From assembly GCA_002914805.1 (NCBI GenBank), contig JXTB01000754.1, positions 67,365 to 131,364 on the forward strand: a stretch of DNA of 64,000 nucleotides. The letters run 5' to 3'. Positions within the stretch are counted from its first letter, which is position 1. Every line of letters starts with the position of its first letter. A model generated the notes under the pieces. The model made no database searches, had not been told where the DNA came from, and worked only from the letters and a program-made list of their open reading frames with translations. Of the stretch, positions 11,690-23,905 are shown in pieces. Source of the DNA: Parasponia andersonii (Eukaryota > Streptophyta > Magnoliopsida > Rosales > Cannabaceae). A program made the translations under genes and the position numbers.

Positions 11690-13430
11690 GATTTGTGCTT
11701 TCAAGTTATACTATTACCATGTCGCGTAAAGACGAGTACCAGAATTTAAAACCCTCTCATACTAGAAAATCTACTAATGTCATTTAATAAAGCCTTTTTT
11801 ATTTTTCGGATATTGCAAATAAAAGGTTAACTACGAGCTTAAATAATTGAGATCTATAATACTAGGGATCCTAATTATTATACGGTAAATTATAATTTAT
11901 TGATGATTATAAGTAATTTGGTGGTAATCACAATTTCTATAAAATAGTGTCATGCGTTCAAATCTCTACTCCCAAGTGCAAAAATAACTTAGTAACTTAC
12001 TATGAATAAATTACTAGTTAATTGATAATAATTTATATGCCACTTGGTATTAAAAATTAGGGAAATCATCATATAAAATCTCTTTTTTTTTTTTTTCCTT
12101 TTGTCCAATTTCTGTGGAAGTCCATGTATGTCTGATGTATATTGGAACCTTATAATTACATTTTTTTTTTCCCTCAATACTTCAAATTTAATTATCTATT
12201 AAATGTAACATTCTATCGTCATATTTCTAAGAAAATGTGACATTCATGTAAAATGACAAATTTATTATAAATAAAAAACACTATAATTCCCATATTAATA
12301 CTTGTAACCCAGGAAAAATGCAAAATAAGTTGATAGAGATTTCTGTTTAACAGAGAGCGTTTTTAAAGATTTTTTTTTGTGGTAATTTTGCAAGTTTAGT
12401 ACCTGGGTGCTTTTTATACAGGATAAATTAGTTGTAAGTGAAAGTAATAATTATTAAAAATAAAAAATTCTGTTATTTTTTCTTTTTTAGCATTTAATTA
12501 TTTTAAATAATTTAAACTCATTTTAGTTTTAATAATTATTATCTTCACTTAAAATGATTGAAAAAACAAAGAAAAAATATGTTTTTTAAAAAGATTGTCA
12601 TTCTATTTTTTTTTTTAAAATAATTGTTTTGAATAATTCAAACTCTTCCAAAAAAAGAAAAATAAAATGATATTTTTTTAAACTTTTTTCATTCTTTTTT
12701 TGAATAGTTGAAACTCTTTTTATTTTTAATAGTTATTATTTTCATTTAAAATATTTTTTTAGAAAAAAGAAAGACAACGATAGTTGGTTTCAATATTTAT
12801 TAGTTTTAATATATGTTTTATGAGTTTTAAGGATAAAGTTGGTAAAATTATCTTTTTCAATAAACTAAAGTTCTAATTTTGATTAAATGTATGTGTTTGG
12901 TTTTATTTAATATGAAATAAAAATTGAAGGTTTAATTTGATGTAAAAGGTTTAATTTGATATAAATAAAAATATGTGGTTTTTTTTATAAACATTAAAGG
13001 TGTTGGTTTTTCTTGATATTGTCCCTAAAAATACCCTATTAACTAAATTTATTTTCGGAACTCCAGAAATACCCTTTTGATTTTGTATCTAAACCAACCA
13101 AACTTGTTACGAAACAAAATGATTTTACCAAACAATCATACAAGTAAATAAAAAAAAATTCATAAGAATGAAAAAAAAAAAAAAAAGAACAATTAAACAC
13201 TATACTCTTCTTTTCTTCAAAAGACGAGGACACATGACCACCACCATAATCAAAATAACCGGGACTCCAAAATTCTTCAGCGTATATATATATTCACACT
13301 AATATGGTAACATGCCTAAGGCACGTGTGTCTCGTTAGTAGCAATAGAGCTACCCTTTTATCAAATAGATGGAAAAAAAAAATATTTCAACATATAATTT
13401 TAGGAAAATGTTTGTTTTTTTTTTTTGACT
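11690..13430. other. AT-rich spacer
   Basis: Very AT-rich, with many T and A homopolymers and degenerate direct repeats around 12430-12760, where variants of TTTAAACTCATTTTAGTTTTAATAATTATTATCTTCA recur. No gene or RNA was recognised. Confidence 0.5.
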
Positions 13431-13445
13431 TTTCTTTCACAATTT

Positions 13446-13597
13446 TTTTTAAATAATAAGGCTTAACTAATGATCACTACTTATTACAAATTTAAAAGAA
13501 AATATCACACACACTATTAAAATTTGAACTCTTGATTTCCCAAATTCACACGGACATTCTTAAAATTTTGGAGCAACTGAACTAGTCTTAGTTGGCA
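13446..13597 (-). mobile_element. tRNA-derived SINE, minus orientation (same family as 35584-35741)
   Basis: The reverse complement starts GCCAACTAAGACTAGTTCAG and has a box-B-like GAGTTCAAATTTTAATAG. It continues into TTTAAATTTGTAATAAGTAGTGATCATTAG and an A-rich tail. The 35584 copy shows the same order of blocks. Flanks ACTTTTCTTTCACAA (left, near 13428) and ACTTTTCCTTCATAAA (right, 13598 on) look like a diverged target-site duplication of about 15 bp. Confidence 0.6.
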
Positions 13598-13599
13598 AC

Positions 13600-14940
13600 T
13601 TTTCCTTCATAAATTATTCCATAACAAAATCTAATTCCCAAACAAAGTGTTAAAGTTATAGCCTTGATTTTAAGGGGGGAAGAGTTGTCATTTATCCCAT
13701 TACGTTTAAAACTTCACTTACGAATATTATTTTGCCCTAATTTTTATAAAGGTGGCTCTATTGCTACTTTTTTTCTCCTCCCTCTCCCTAACCTTATTTC
13801 TAAATAAACCCTTCACAAATTTTAAATTTATTTTAACTCATCTTTTAATTTTTTTAAAGTACGAAAATGTCCTTTAGTAAACACTTTTGGAATATTTATT
13901 TTCCCAGTCTCCTAATACCTTACTATCCATTAGTTTTTAAAGAGGTCAATTTGTGCAAAGACATTTTTGTAAATAGTAAATTAATTAGAAGAGAGAAAAA
14001 AAAAAAGAAGGGCGGCCCTTTTTACAAATATTGTGTTAGTTTAGTCCAATTAGCGTATAATATTAGAAATCCATATAAGTTGTGAGTGTAAAAACAAAAT
14101 ACTCGTTTTGTTGGATTAATGGCATTTGGTAGATTTGTAACTTAGAAAATTCTCCAAATATTTCTCCCAATTATTCTCGATTTAAGCTACAAAAATTCTT
14201 TCAATTCTTAGATCTATACAAATATGAGAAAATATGGAATTATTTATCTCTTTTTCCTTTATATTTTGTCAGTCTTGATATTTGACAAGTAAAAAGACTT
14301 CCATTTTTAACACCATCTACAAAATGGGGCAAATTGACACAATATTTGTAAAAATTGTGCCACTTAGGCAAAGTTTTAAATATGAGAGGATAAAATGACA
14401 ACTCTCGGTAAAGTAAGAGGCAATAGGTTATCATAGGTTATTTTGTCCTTGATTTTTATGATAAACGGGCGTTATGTTTTTTTTTCCCCCTCTTATATCT
14501 GATTTTTTTTTTTTTCTTTCTTATATCTGATTTGTACTTACAAGTATATGTACTTTTTGTTATGTAATTTTAGTCGATTTTATAAAGTTTTTGTTAGTAA
14601 ATGATTGTGTTTCAGTTTTAAACTTCTATAGTTTTTTCGTTTGAACTTTGTGTCGCGGTTATTATTAGTTTCTTTTAATAATATTTTACTTGAGTTTATT
14701 TTTCAAGTTTGAATTTAAATGTTTGTAATATGTATTTGATACTTGGATAACACAAGGGCATTTCCCGGGTTTTAGAAAATTTAATTCACAAAATCTAGTC
14801 AAAGGGGTATTTTTGATCTAAATTGTCCAACTCAATATAGAATTTTGTACTTTTAAAAACACATGTGTGAAAACTGAATTAAAGCTAAAACGCACGGGAG
14901 GTTTATGGTATTTTTCCCCAAATGAGATATTAATGAATTT
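13600..14940. other. AT-rich spacer
   Basis: No gene was recognised. Short ORFs here are low-complexity and lack splice support. T-rich tandem fragments occur near 14478-14530 (CTTATATCTGATTT repeated). Confidence 0.45.
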
Positions 14941-15265
14941 CTTAGACAGCCCGCCAAAACTTGCCAGTCACAACAGCAATGCCAATAGTTTTATATAAAG
15001 TAGAGATTGCAACATCAACATTACGCTTAAAGCATCAAACTCCCAATTTTTGGCATTTAAGAATTGGACCTTGAGAACAAGATTTACATTCGCGTTTCTT
15101 CTTCTCTCGTGCTTGTGAAATTGAGCCCATTCAACCAAAATAGAGGCTGATCTATGTGAACCAAAGAGCAACCTATTATTTTGCTCATCCAAATGCTCCA
15201 AACAACTATACAGAATTCATCTATACCCTTATTGTCTAAAACATTCACACATAATGGACAACATC
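14940..15265 (-). mobile_element. LINE remnant (zinc-finger/RNase H-like junction)
   Basis: The minus strand encodes EQNNRLLFGSHRSASILVEW followed by AQFHKHERRRN. This resembles the W..RNNR..F..S segment before the RNase H-like domain in plant L1-type elements. After frame changes, KRNVDVAISTLYKTIGIAVV resembles the start of the RNase H-like domain (usually KLNVDA). Frameshifts make it non-functional. The assignment is from motif memory. Confidence 0.45.
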
Positions 15266-15635
15266 TCTAAACCACAAAATCCAAATGATTTTCTTTCCAA
15301 ACCTGTCTAACCACCAGATAGTGCGTAAAAGTGTGATAAAAATGACCAAATTTTTGGTTTCAACTATCGCTGAACTTTTTATTGACTCCTAATTAAAATT
15401 TTACGACTAAGTTGAAAGGGTCGAGATAAGTGCAAAATGGCCAGTGGAAATATCAAGAGTGAAATCTAATAAATTCAATTTATAAACTGAAGCTAACATA
15501 TTAGGGGAGATATACCAAACGTAAAACTGATAATACTCTGCGATTTAGCTATAAAAAAGCAAAAACAGGCATTTGCTAAAATGAGGTGAAAAAAAAAATG
15601 ACCACCAACCCTAATTTCCGTTCGCTCAATTTCAT

Positions 15636-15769
15636 ATTGGGCTTGACCGTAACCTGGTGTAGCTGGGCCCAAAAACAAGTATGATGGCCCTTGATCTAAC
15701 CCAATTTTCAACCCGACCCACAGAAACGTTCGAAGCTGTATAAGAACCAAAAGAAGGAAGCTAGGGTTT
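15636..15769 (+). promoter_or_regulatory. Telo-box and site II-like promoter motifs of the eL43 gene
   Basis: TGGGCT at 15638-15643, TGGGCCCA at 15664-15671 and CTAGGGTTT at 15761-15769 lie 77-210 bp before the start codon. Site II (TGGGCY) plus telo-box (AGGGTTT) is the typical promoter signature of plant ribosomal protein genes and fits coordinated growth-linked expression. Confidence 0.65.
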
Positions 15770-15845
15770 CTGCCATTGTTCTCAGACTACCAGGACCAGC
15801 CGCTCCTCCCTATTAGCAGCCGGAGACCCAATAAGCTCTATCACC

Positions 15846-17085
<1,240 letters not shown>

Positions 17086-17804
17086 GCTGTACTGCCACCA
17101 CCTCCCCACTCTTACTTTGTTATGGTTTATTTAGCATCTTTGCTATGGATAGAATTTAGTTCAAACAGTTTTGAGGATATCTCAGCTTTTTATTTAAATT
17201 TATGTTGCAGAAGTTAATGGGTGACAATGGATTGTTTTTGGTAGTGTCTTTTAATTGTAATGATTACTTAGTGCATTGTGTTTTTGAAACCTCTTCCATT
17301 TTTGTGTTCTCTTTCCCTTATAATACTTGTACTTGTATGCTAATGGGGGGTTTATCCTTAAGAATTAAGGACTGCAGCTTATGGATGGGATATATTGACA
17401 ATTTATATATGCACCTCAAATTATTAGGTATATAATAGATATCAGTCTAGTTGAGGAAATTAACCTGTTAAGATACGTTTTAATCTTTTGTTTTGGCAAA
17501 GTTTTTCGAGTGTAATGTGGCTTTGAAATTTCATGTTGATGCTTTTGGTGTCTAAATTTGACGTGCTAGTTTAATCGACTCCTTTTTTTTGTCGTTTTTT
17601 TTTTTTTTTTTAAATCGTAATGTTATTAATCATTTTCCTCTTTCTGGTAAATTGCTTCGATTGCATGTGAAAATCCATTGATGCCCCTTAACTTCGCTAG
17701 TTTTACTAAGTCATCTATTGAAAAATTGGGAACAGAACACCATAACATACTGCGAGATCATTAACACTTCAAACTGTTAAAGCATAAAATTCTGTGAATA
17801 ATAC
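17086..17804. other. 3' UTR of the eL43 gene and spacer
   Basis: The first 200-400 bases are the likely 3' UTR. The remainder is AT-rich spacer with a T run near 17595. No other gene was recognised. Homology to the MORN gene 3' end starts near 17805. Confidence 0.45.
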
Positions 17805-18386
17805 ACACAGAGGCCGTAATGAGCAAGCCGGCCTGGATTCATCCTGATCAGATGAATCAATTACATTTACAAGAGGTGACAAAAGCTTAATCTTAAATTA
17901 AAAGCTGGGGCTAACTCAGGCGCTTGGTGCCGACTTCGCTCATTCTTGACAACTTTGGCTCGTGTTATGTACATATTGTTGCTGTCAGAGAAAAACGAAA
18001 CAAAACACACAAAAAAAAAAAAAAACCATTAAGGAGAGTCATCCAACATAATTGACCGAAATTGTGGTTCCAGGCAGGTCCCTCACATTTACAAACGAAG
18101 GAAAGAAAAAAGAGGGAAAAAAAAAAAGAAAAGAAACAAGAAGAATCCATTGATGTGGCATTCTTTGAGCATCTATGGCTGAAGTGTGAAATGATGCAGC
18201 ATAGGCATTCCATTGGTGAAGAAGAATCCGTTAATGTGGCATCCTTTGAGCTTCCATTGGTGAAGCATGGTGGTAGTACCGTGTGGCAATTCCGAATCAG
18301 ACAAACTGAGATAATGATTCTTCTCTGCGTCATGGAGCATTTGGTTTTGGACGGCTTCTACAGCCGCTTGTTTTGCCGTAACTACA
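17805..18386 (-). pseudogene. Truncated duplicate of the MORN-repeat gene, 3' part (3' UTR and end of exon 3)
   Basis: This segment matches 29766-30290, the 3' end of the intact MORN gene, by eye. Shared blocks include GAGGCCGTAATGAGCAA and AAAGCTGGGGCTAACTCAGG. On the minus strand the end of exon 3 survives as AVEAVQNQMLHD, against AVKAVQNQMLHD in the intact gene. The intact stop is lost and the frame runs on. The copy is cut at 18387 by the gypsy element and resumes at 26496. Confidence 0.85.
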
Positions 18387-19040
18387 TGTCACGATCCTAG
18401 CTTCAAATTAGACAATCGTGCGGTACTTAGCACAGTCCGTCGTTCTAAGTCAGCCTACTAATACTCAAGAAAGGGACTTGGAGTAAGCTTTTGAGACAAA
18501 ATGGTAAGGATGAGAGAGTTTAGGTGAATGAAAGCTCTGTATTACTCTTAAAATGCTTACGACTCTCACAAATGGGATTTGTGTACAAATGAACCCAAGG
18601 GGTCCTTTATAAGCAAAGTTTAAACTAACCAACGGTTGTGATCGTGCCAAGTGATATGATCTTACAAAGGATTTAGATTATTCTCAACTAAAGTTATAAT
18701 ATCTACAAAGATATTTACATAGAGAATTCTAAAACAAAACATGGTCTAGATCTTTTTAAGAGGTTCACCCATCATCTTGGTTCTTCTAAGTCATTCTAGA
18801 AGTTTCTAGGACCGTCTAACCCACCTAGCACTATCCGGCCTTGTCTAGAGCCTTCTAGGACTTAGTAGCACCAACTAGAGTCTTCTAGCACGGGCAAGAC
18901 CTCTTTTGATCACTCTAGAAGTGTCTATCACGTTCTAGGGTCTTCCTCAATCTTTTTGGGTGAGCAGTATATATAGAGGACCTTAGAGCAATGAGCAACA
19001 ATATTTGGATTTTTGGGAGCCAAATGAGCGGAGCGTAACA
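18387..19040 (-). repeat. LTR of the minus-strand gypsy element (3' LTR in element orientation)
   Basis: Begins TGTCACGATCCTAG and ends GGAGCGTAACA. It pairs with 25840-26495 along its length. It contains runs of TCTAG-rich motifs near 18780-18940. The polypurine tract lies directly to its right. Confidence 0.9.
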
Positions 19041-19057
19041 CCCTCCCCCACTCAAAA
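19041..19057 (-). other. Polypurine tract of the minus-strand gypsy element
   Basis: Plus-strand CCCTCCCCCACTCAAAA is the complement of a purine run that ends at the LTR boundary. This is the expected site of plus-strand priming. Confidence 0.8.
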
Positions 19058-20457
19058 TCGCGACGTCCCCGTCGCGCTATCGACTTTGAACCGCTCGATA
19101 TGGTTTTTGAATTGCCACAAGGCATCTTCATGCTCCCAACTGGCCTCGATCTCAGGCAAATTCTTCCATTTCACAAAGTATTTCCGATAATTAGGAACAC
19201 CACGTCGGCAGATCAAGCGATCAGCCAAAATGCACTCTACTTCTTTGTCAAAAGAGGTTACCACTACAGTAGGAGCCCTTTTGGATTCGCCCATTGAAGG
19301 ATCTTCCTCATCTCCATGGTAGGATTTTAGCATGCTAACATAGAAGACAAGGAAAATATTTAACTTGGCAAGGAGTTGAAGCTTATAGGAGACCTTACCT
19401 ACATGCTTGAGTACCAGAAATGGGCCCTCGTATTTGCACACCAACCCTTTATGCACCTTCCTTAAGGTTTTGAATTGTTGGGGCAATAACTTGATAAGGA
19501 CTAAATCCCCCTCTTGATACACAACGTGCCTCCTCTTTTTGTCGGCCTACTTCTTCATTCTTTTAAAAGCTTTGTTCAAGTAGACTCTAGCTAACTCTGT
19601 TTGTTTATGCCATGCCTTAGCAAACTTGAATGTTGCAGGACTCTTCCCATCGAAACTCGTCGCTAAGGCATGTGGGATCATAGGTTGTTGACCTATGACT
19701 ATCTCGATGGGACTCTTGCCCGTAAACTCGCTCCTTTAGAGGTTAAAGGAGAATTTGGCTACATCAAGTAATCTTGCCCAATCTTTTTGATTAGCACTCA
19801 CAAAGTGTCTCAAGTATAACTCCAGTAAGGCATTCACCCTTTCTGTCTAGCTATCGCTTTGGGGGTGATAGCTAGTAGAAAAGTTCAAGTCTGAACCCAT
19901 CAACTTGAATAATTTTGTCCAAAACCTTCCAGTGAATCGAGGATCACGATCATTTATGATGTTTAATGGGACTTCCCAAAGCTTCACGACATGCTTCATA
20001 AAAAGCCGTGCAGTCTCATTGGGGGGACAATAAAATGAAGCAGGTATAAAGGTGGCCTACTTGCTGAAGTAATCAACCACCACTATAATGCTGCCAAAGC
20101 ACTCTGACTTAGGCATGCTAGTGATAAAATTCATGGAAACACCCTCCCACGACCTCTCAGGAATAGGGAGAGGTTCTAATAATCCGCCCGGTGATTATTG
20201 TTCCACCTCGTCTTGTTGGCACACAAGACAAATTCGTACATAGGCCTCGACATCATCCCTCGGTTGAGGCCAATAGTAGATAGATTTGATAAGAGCAAGA
20301 GTGTGTTTCTGACCTGAGTGACCAACCCACAAGGAATCGTGATACTTTTTGATAATCTATTTTCTTAAGTTCCCCTACTTAGGCACATAGAGTCGATTGC
20401 CTTTGGCATAAAGAAATCCGTTGCTCAGCCAAAAATGTCTCGTCTTTCCTTTCGTTA
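19058..20457 (-). pseudogene. gypsy integrase and chromodomain, decayed
   Basis: The minus strand holds the integrase with an HHCC zinc-finger region, then the DDE core in broken frames (for example NDRDPRFTGRFW). The last open stretch (19052-19522) reads VYQEGDLVLIKLLPQQFKT and carries a chromodomain at about 19088-19240 (VPNYRKYFVKWKN, then ASWEHEDAL). A chromodomain after the integrase marks this as a chromovirus, a group that targets chromatin through this module. Several in-frame stops block expression. Confidence 0.85.
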
Positions 20458-20737
20458 TTAGGGGCAACAGGCTTTTGCAAGAACGTCATGTTCCAGTCCT
20501 TCCTTGATTTTCTCTATCAAGGTGCTATCGGGCATGCCTAAGGCGGCCAGCTCCGCCTTTCTGCTTAGGGCATCTGCCACCACATTGATCTTCCCAGGCT
20601 TGTATTCAAACTTGTAATCGAATTCTACCAAGAAGTCTTGCCACCGAGCTTGCTTGGGACTCAACTCTTTCTGAGTTTGAAAGTAGCTTGTGGCTACATT
20701 GTTAGTCATGATCGTAAAGTGAATACTCAACAAGTAG
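20458..20737 (-). pseudogene. gypsy RNase H, C-terminal part
   Basis: The open stretch ARWQDFLVEFDYKFEYKPGK continuing to VADALSRKAEL is the conserved end of gypsy RNase H. Its N-terminal half continues at 22898 on the far side of the solo LTR. The TSD base block AGTAG (20733-20737) is duplicated at 22898-22902. Confidence 0.85.
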
Positions 20738-22897
20738 TGTAAAAACCCAGATTTTGGGAGGGTAATTTGGACATTTTACCAATTTTCTGGATATTATATT
20801 GGGGGAATTAATTTACAAAAGTTTTGTGCAGAAGGACTAAATTACAATTTTTGGGAGGACTAGTTTGAAAGAAATTTGAAATTTTGGGGACTTATGTGCA
20901 ATTTTTGAAAAATTGCACAGCCCTATAAGACAGGGTCACGTGCCCTGTCCTTTTTCTTTCTTTCTCTCTCTCCCCCCCCGATCTCTCTCTCTCCATTTGT
21001 CGACGTCAGACCGCCGTAGGAGCCGCCGCTGCCGTCGTCCACCCGCGCAACCGACCGGCGAAGCCTCCCTGTGTGACCCCGAAGCTCTGCCGCCCGTCCC
21101 CGGTCGCCGCAGCCGCTTGCAACGCCAGAAAAGCACCAAAAGGCCCAAATCGGATTTTTGGCCGCCGACGATAATTCCGACCTCCGTTCAACCTCCAATT
21201 GGTCCCATTGGATTCGTCTCGTCATAAGGATCATCAAGGTATATATATCTCAACCCCATTTTGCGCGGATTGAAAGTTGTCATTTTTGGGTATTTTGAGT
21301 TTAAGTTTGACTTTTTGATTCGACTGTTGGATTGTGTTTTTGTTGTCATTTTTGGATTGTACTCGTAAAATGGAGAAGTTTGATATATATATTGCCTATG
21401 TTTGGTGACCTGCACGAAAATCAAGATCGGACGGTCGAGATTTACCTCAATTTGTGTGCCACCGACCCGGTGTGGGCCCGGACTAGAATTGGACAAGTTA
21501 TATGTCTAACCTAGCTATTTTGGGTGCTAGGAATTCAACGAAAAGGTTCGTTTGTGGAATTGAAGCTCCGTTGAGAAGTTGGTTTTTCGCAAGAGGACGA
21601 TCGAGGGTTTGGAATTGGTTCATGACCTTTCGGGAGATCGTCAACGACACCTTGAGGATTCGATAGCGTGGTATCGCTATTCGAGCGAGGTAGGGACTCA
21701 ATTACCTCGGTTTTATATCGTTTTTTAATAAAACTTATTTTTTGCAACATATGAGAACAAATGTAATTTTTGGTTTTCTTGAACATCTGTGATGGGAATT
21801 GATTGTGTGATGTATATATATTGTATTGCTCTGGGAATTTTCTGAGTGCATGTTATTTTGGGTATATTAAAAATAAGGTCGTTATGCTGCCTGTTTTTCT
21901 ATAAATCCTATTATGCTGATTTTATCGAAAAACTCGAGCATAATTATTTCCACACTTCGGTTCTATATTGCACGTGTCATAGGATCATACATGAGCACCG
22001 TGTTAGCATCGTGGGTTTACAGAGTGGCACTGCGTGCCCCATTGTCGGTGTAGAGTCCGTAAACCCGCGCGAGGTTTTGTTACTTTTGATTATCTCCCCA
22101 TTTGACAGGCGTAGGCAATTTGGTTGCCCCTCTAGATTTGGTAGGTGACACATAGGTGTCCCCTCTAGGTATGGGCTTAGGTATCAGGCAGGCTGTTAGA
22201 CATACTTAGTGCCATCATCCTGGGTTTCCACAGATGAGAGGATGAGAGCTCATGGGTAATGGGTTGATTTGTGTCATGTGCATATGGATTGAATGGTTTT
22301 GATTACATTGCTTTTATATATATATGGATTTCTGGTTTGGATTATATATATATATGTATGTTTTGGACTAAACTAACCATGCAGGAATTCTCCATCACTA
22401 AAATATTTTCGACCGGGTAATTGTTTTTCCTACTGGGCATTTTATGCTCACCCCCCTACCTTCTTCCTCAGGTGGTGTTTAGTGCGATCTTAGTGATCAA
22501 GAGGAGTAAGAGGTCATCTTGACTGTAGTTCATTATCTTGGTAATGCTAGAAGTTTGTTGTAGTAGTGTTTGGGTTTTGTGTTAGCATTGAACCAAGATT
22601 ACTACTTTCTATTTTGTCTGTGAACCTATGTATGCCATTCTGGGATTTGAGTTTCGTTGTGGATGATGATGTTGCTTGGAATTATATTTGATTTCACGTT
22701 TTTAAATAATTATTCGATCTATGTTTAATGGTGTATACGAACTATGGGAGTAGTTCACAGGATGAAATTCTAATTATTTTATTTAAATGGACCGTTTTAT
22801 AAAAACTAGAACTTTGACACTTTTCAAATAAATCAAGGAATTTCCCACCTTTGTGAAATTCCCCTTCTGCCACTAGCCTGGGTTTTGGGTCGTGACA
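20738..22897 (+). mobile_element. Solo LTR of a Tekay-like gypsy family, 2,160 bp, with 5-bp target-site duplication
   Basis: Begins TGTAAAAACCCAG and ends GGTCGTGACA. It is flanked on both sides by AGTAG (20733-20737 and 22898-22902), a perfect 5-bp duplication. It has no internal region, so the element was reduced to one LTR by recombination between its two LTRs. It belongs to the same family as 305-1727 and is in the same orientation. It contains a GC-rich block (about 21000-21210) and CT-rich stretches, neither with a credible gene. Confidence 0.93.
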
Positions 22898-23902
22898 AGT
22901 AGTGTTGCCACACTCTTAGGCATTGGATGACAACAATCATCTCTTTTTCTTGCACTGTGTAGCGTCTCTCAGTGTCATTGAGCTTGCGGCTTTCATAAGC
23001 AATTAGTACTTCGCCAATTGCAAAGTTAGAGGCATCCGTATGTAGCTCATATGCCTTTGAGTGATCGTGTAAGCTGAGAACCGGCTCTTCGCTTACCGCC
23101 CTCTTCAAGTCTTCGATTAAAACTTGACACTCAAATGTCCATTCTCAAGACTTATTCTTCTTGAGCAGGTTAGTAAGTGGCGCTGCTCTTGCTGAGTAGG
23201 ACCTGACGAACTGCCTATAATAGTTCACAAGTCCGAGGAAGAATCTGAACTCTGGCACCTTAGTAGGAGGTTCCCACTCTTGGATGGCTTGCACCTTGAC
23301 TTCATCCATCATAAGTTTCCCATCATTTATCTTATGCCCTAGGAACATCACTTCCTATTGGGTGAAGGAGCATCTCTCCTTCTTGATAAATAGTTGTTTT
23401 TCCCTCAAGACCTCGAACACCTTCCTCAAATGTTCTAGGTGTTCTTCCATGGTCTTGCTATAGATGACTATATCATCAAGATAGACTACCATGAACTGAT
23501 TGAGGTAGGGATGGAATAACTTATTCATGAGGGTGCAAACGGTAATAAGTGCATTGGTAAGACCAAATGGCATGACTAAGAACTCATAAGCACCATACCT
23601 TGTCATGCATGTAGTCTTGGGCTCATCTCCCATTGCTATGCACACTTGGTAGTACCCCGAGCGTAGATCAAGCTTTGAGAAGTATCTAGCGTTCCCAAGT
23701 TGGCAATAAGTGGAATGGGATACTCGTTCTTTACAGTAACCTTGTTAAGAGTCCGGTAATCAATGCACATTCTTAATGAGCCATCTTTCTTCTTCTGGAA
23801 CAATACTGGGGCACCGAAAGAAGCTTTGGAGGGCCTGATGAAACCCGCATCAAGCAACTCCTTTAGTTGTTTCCGGAGTTCCGCTAACTCCGGAGGGGCC
23901 AT
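22898..23902 (-). pseudogene. gypsy reverse transcriptase and RNase H N-terminal half, decayed
   Basis: The minus strand encodes RT blocks in order: [48 protein letters not shown] and the catalytic YLDDIVIYS near 23483. The connection and the RNase H start (LHTDASNFAIG) follow. Frame breaks include a small deletion near 23690, where the usual residues before [11 protein letters not shown] are missing, a stop after CSFTQ and a TGA in KKNKS*EWTF. RNase H is then cut by the solo LTR. Confidence 0.9.
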
Positions 23903-23905
23903 TTG

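Noticed and set aside
11900-11990. Box-B-like GCGTTCAAATCTC as a third SINE
   Set aside because: No convincing A box, tail or flanking duplication.
20913-21237. Overlapping ORFs of about 100 codons in the GC-rich block of the solo LTR
   Set aside because: High GC keeps all frames open; the sequences are low complexity and lie within LTR boundaries defined by a target-site duplication.
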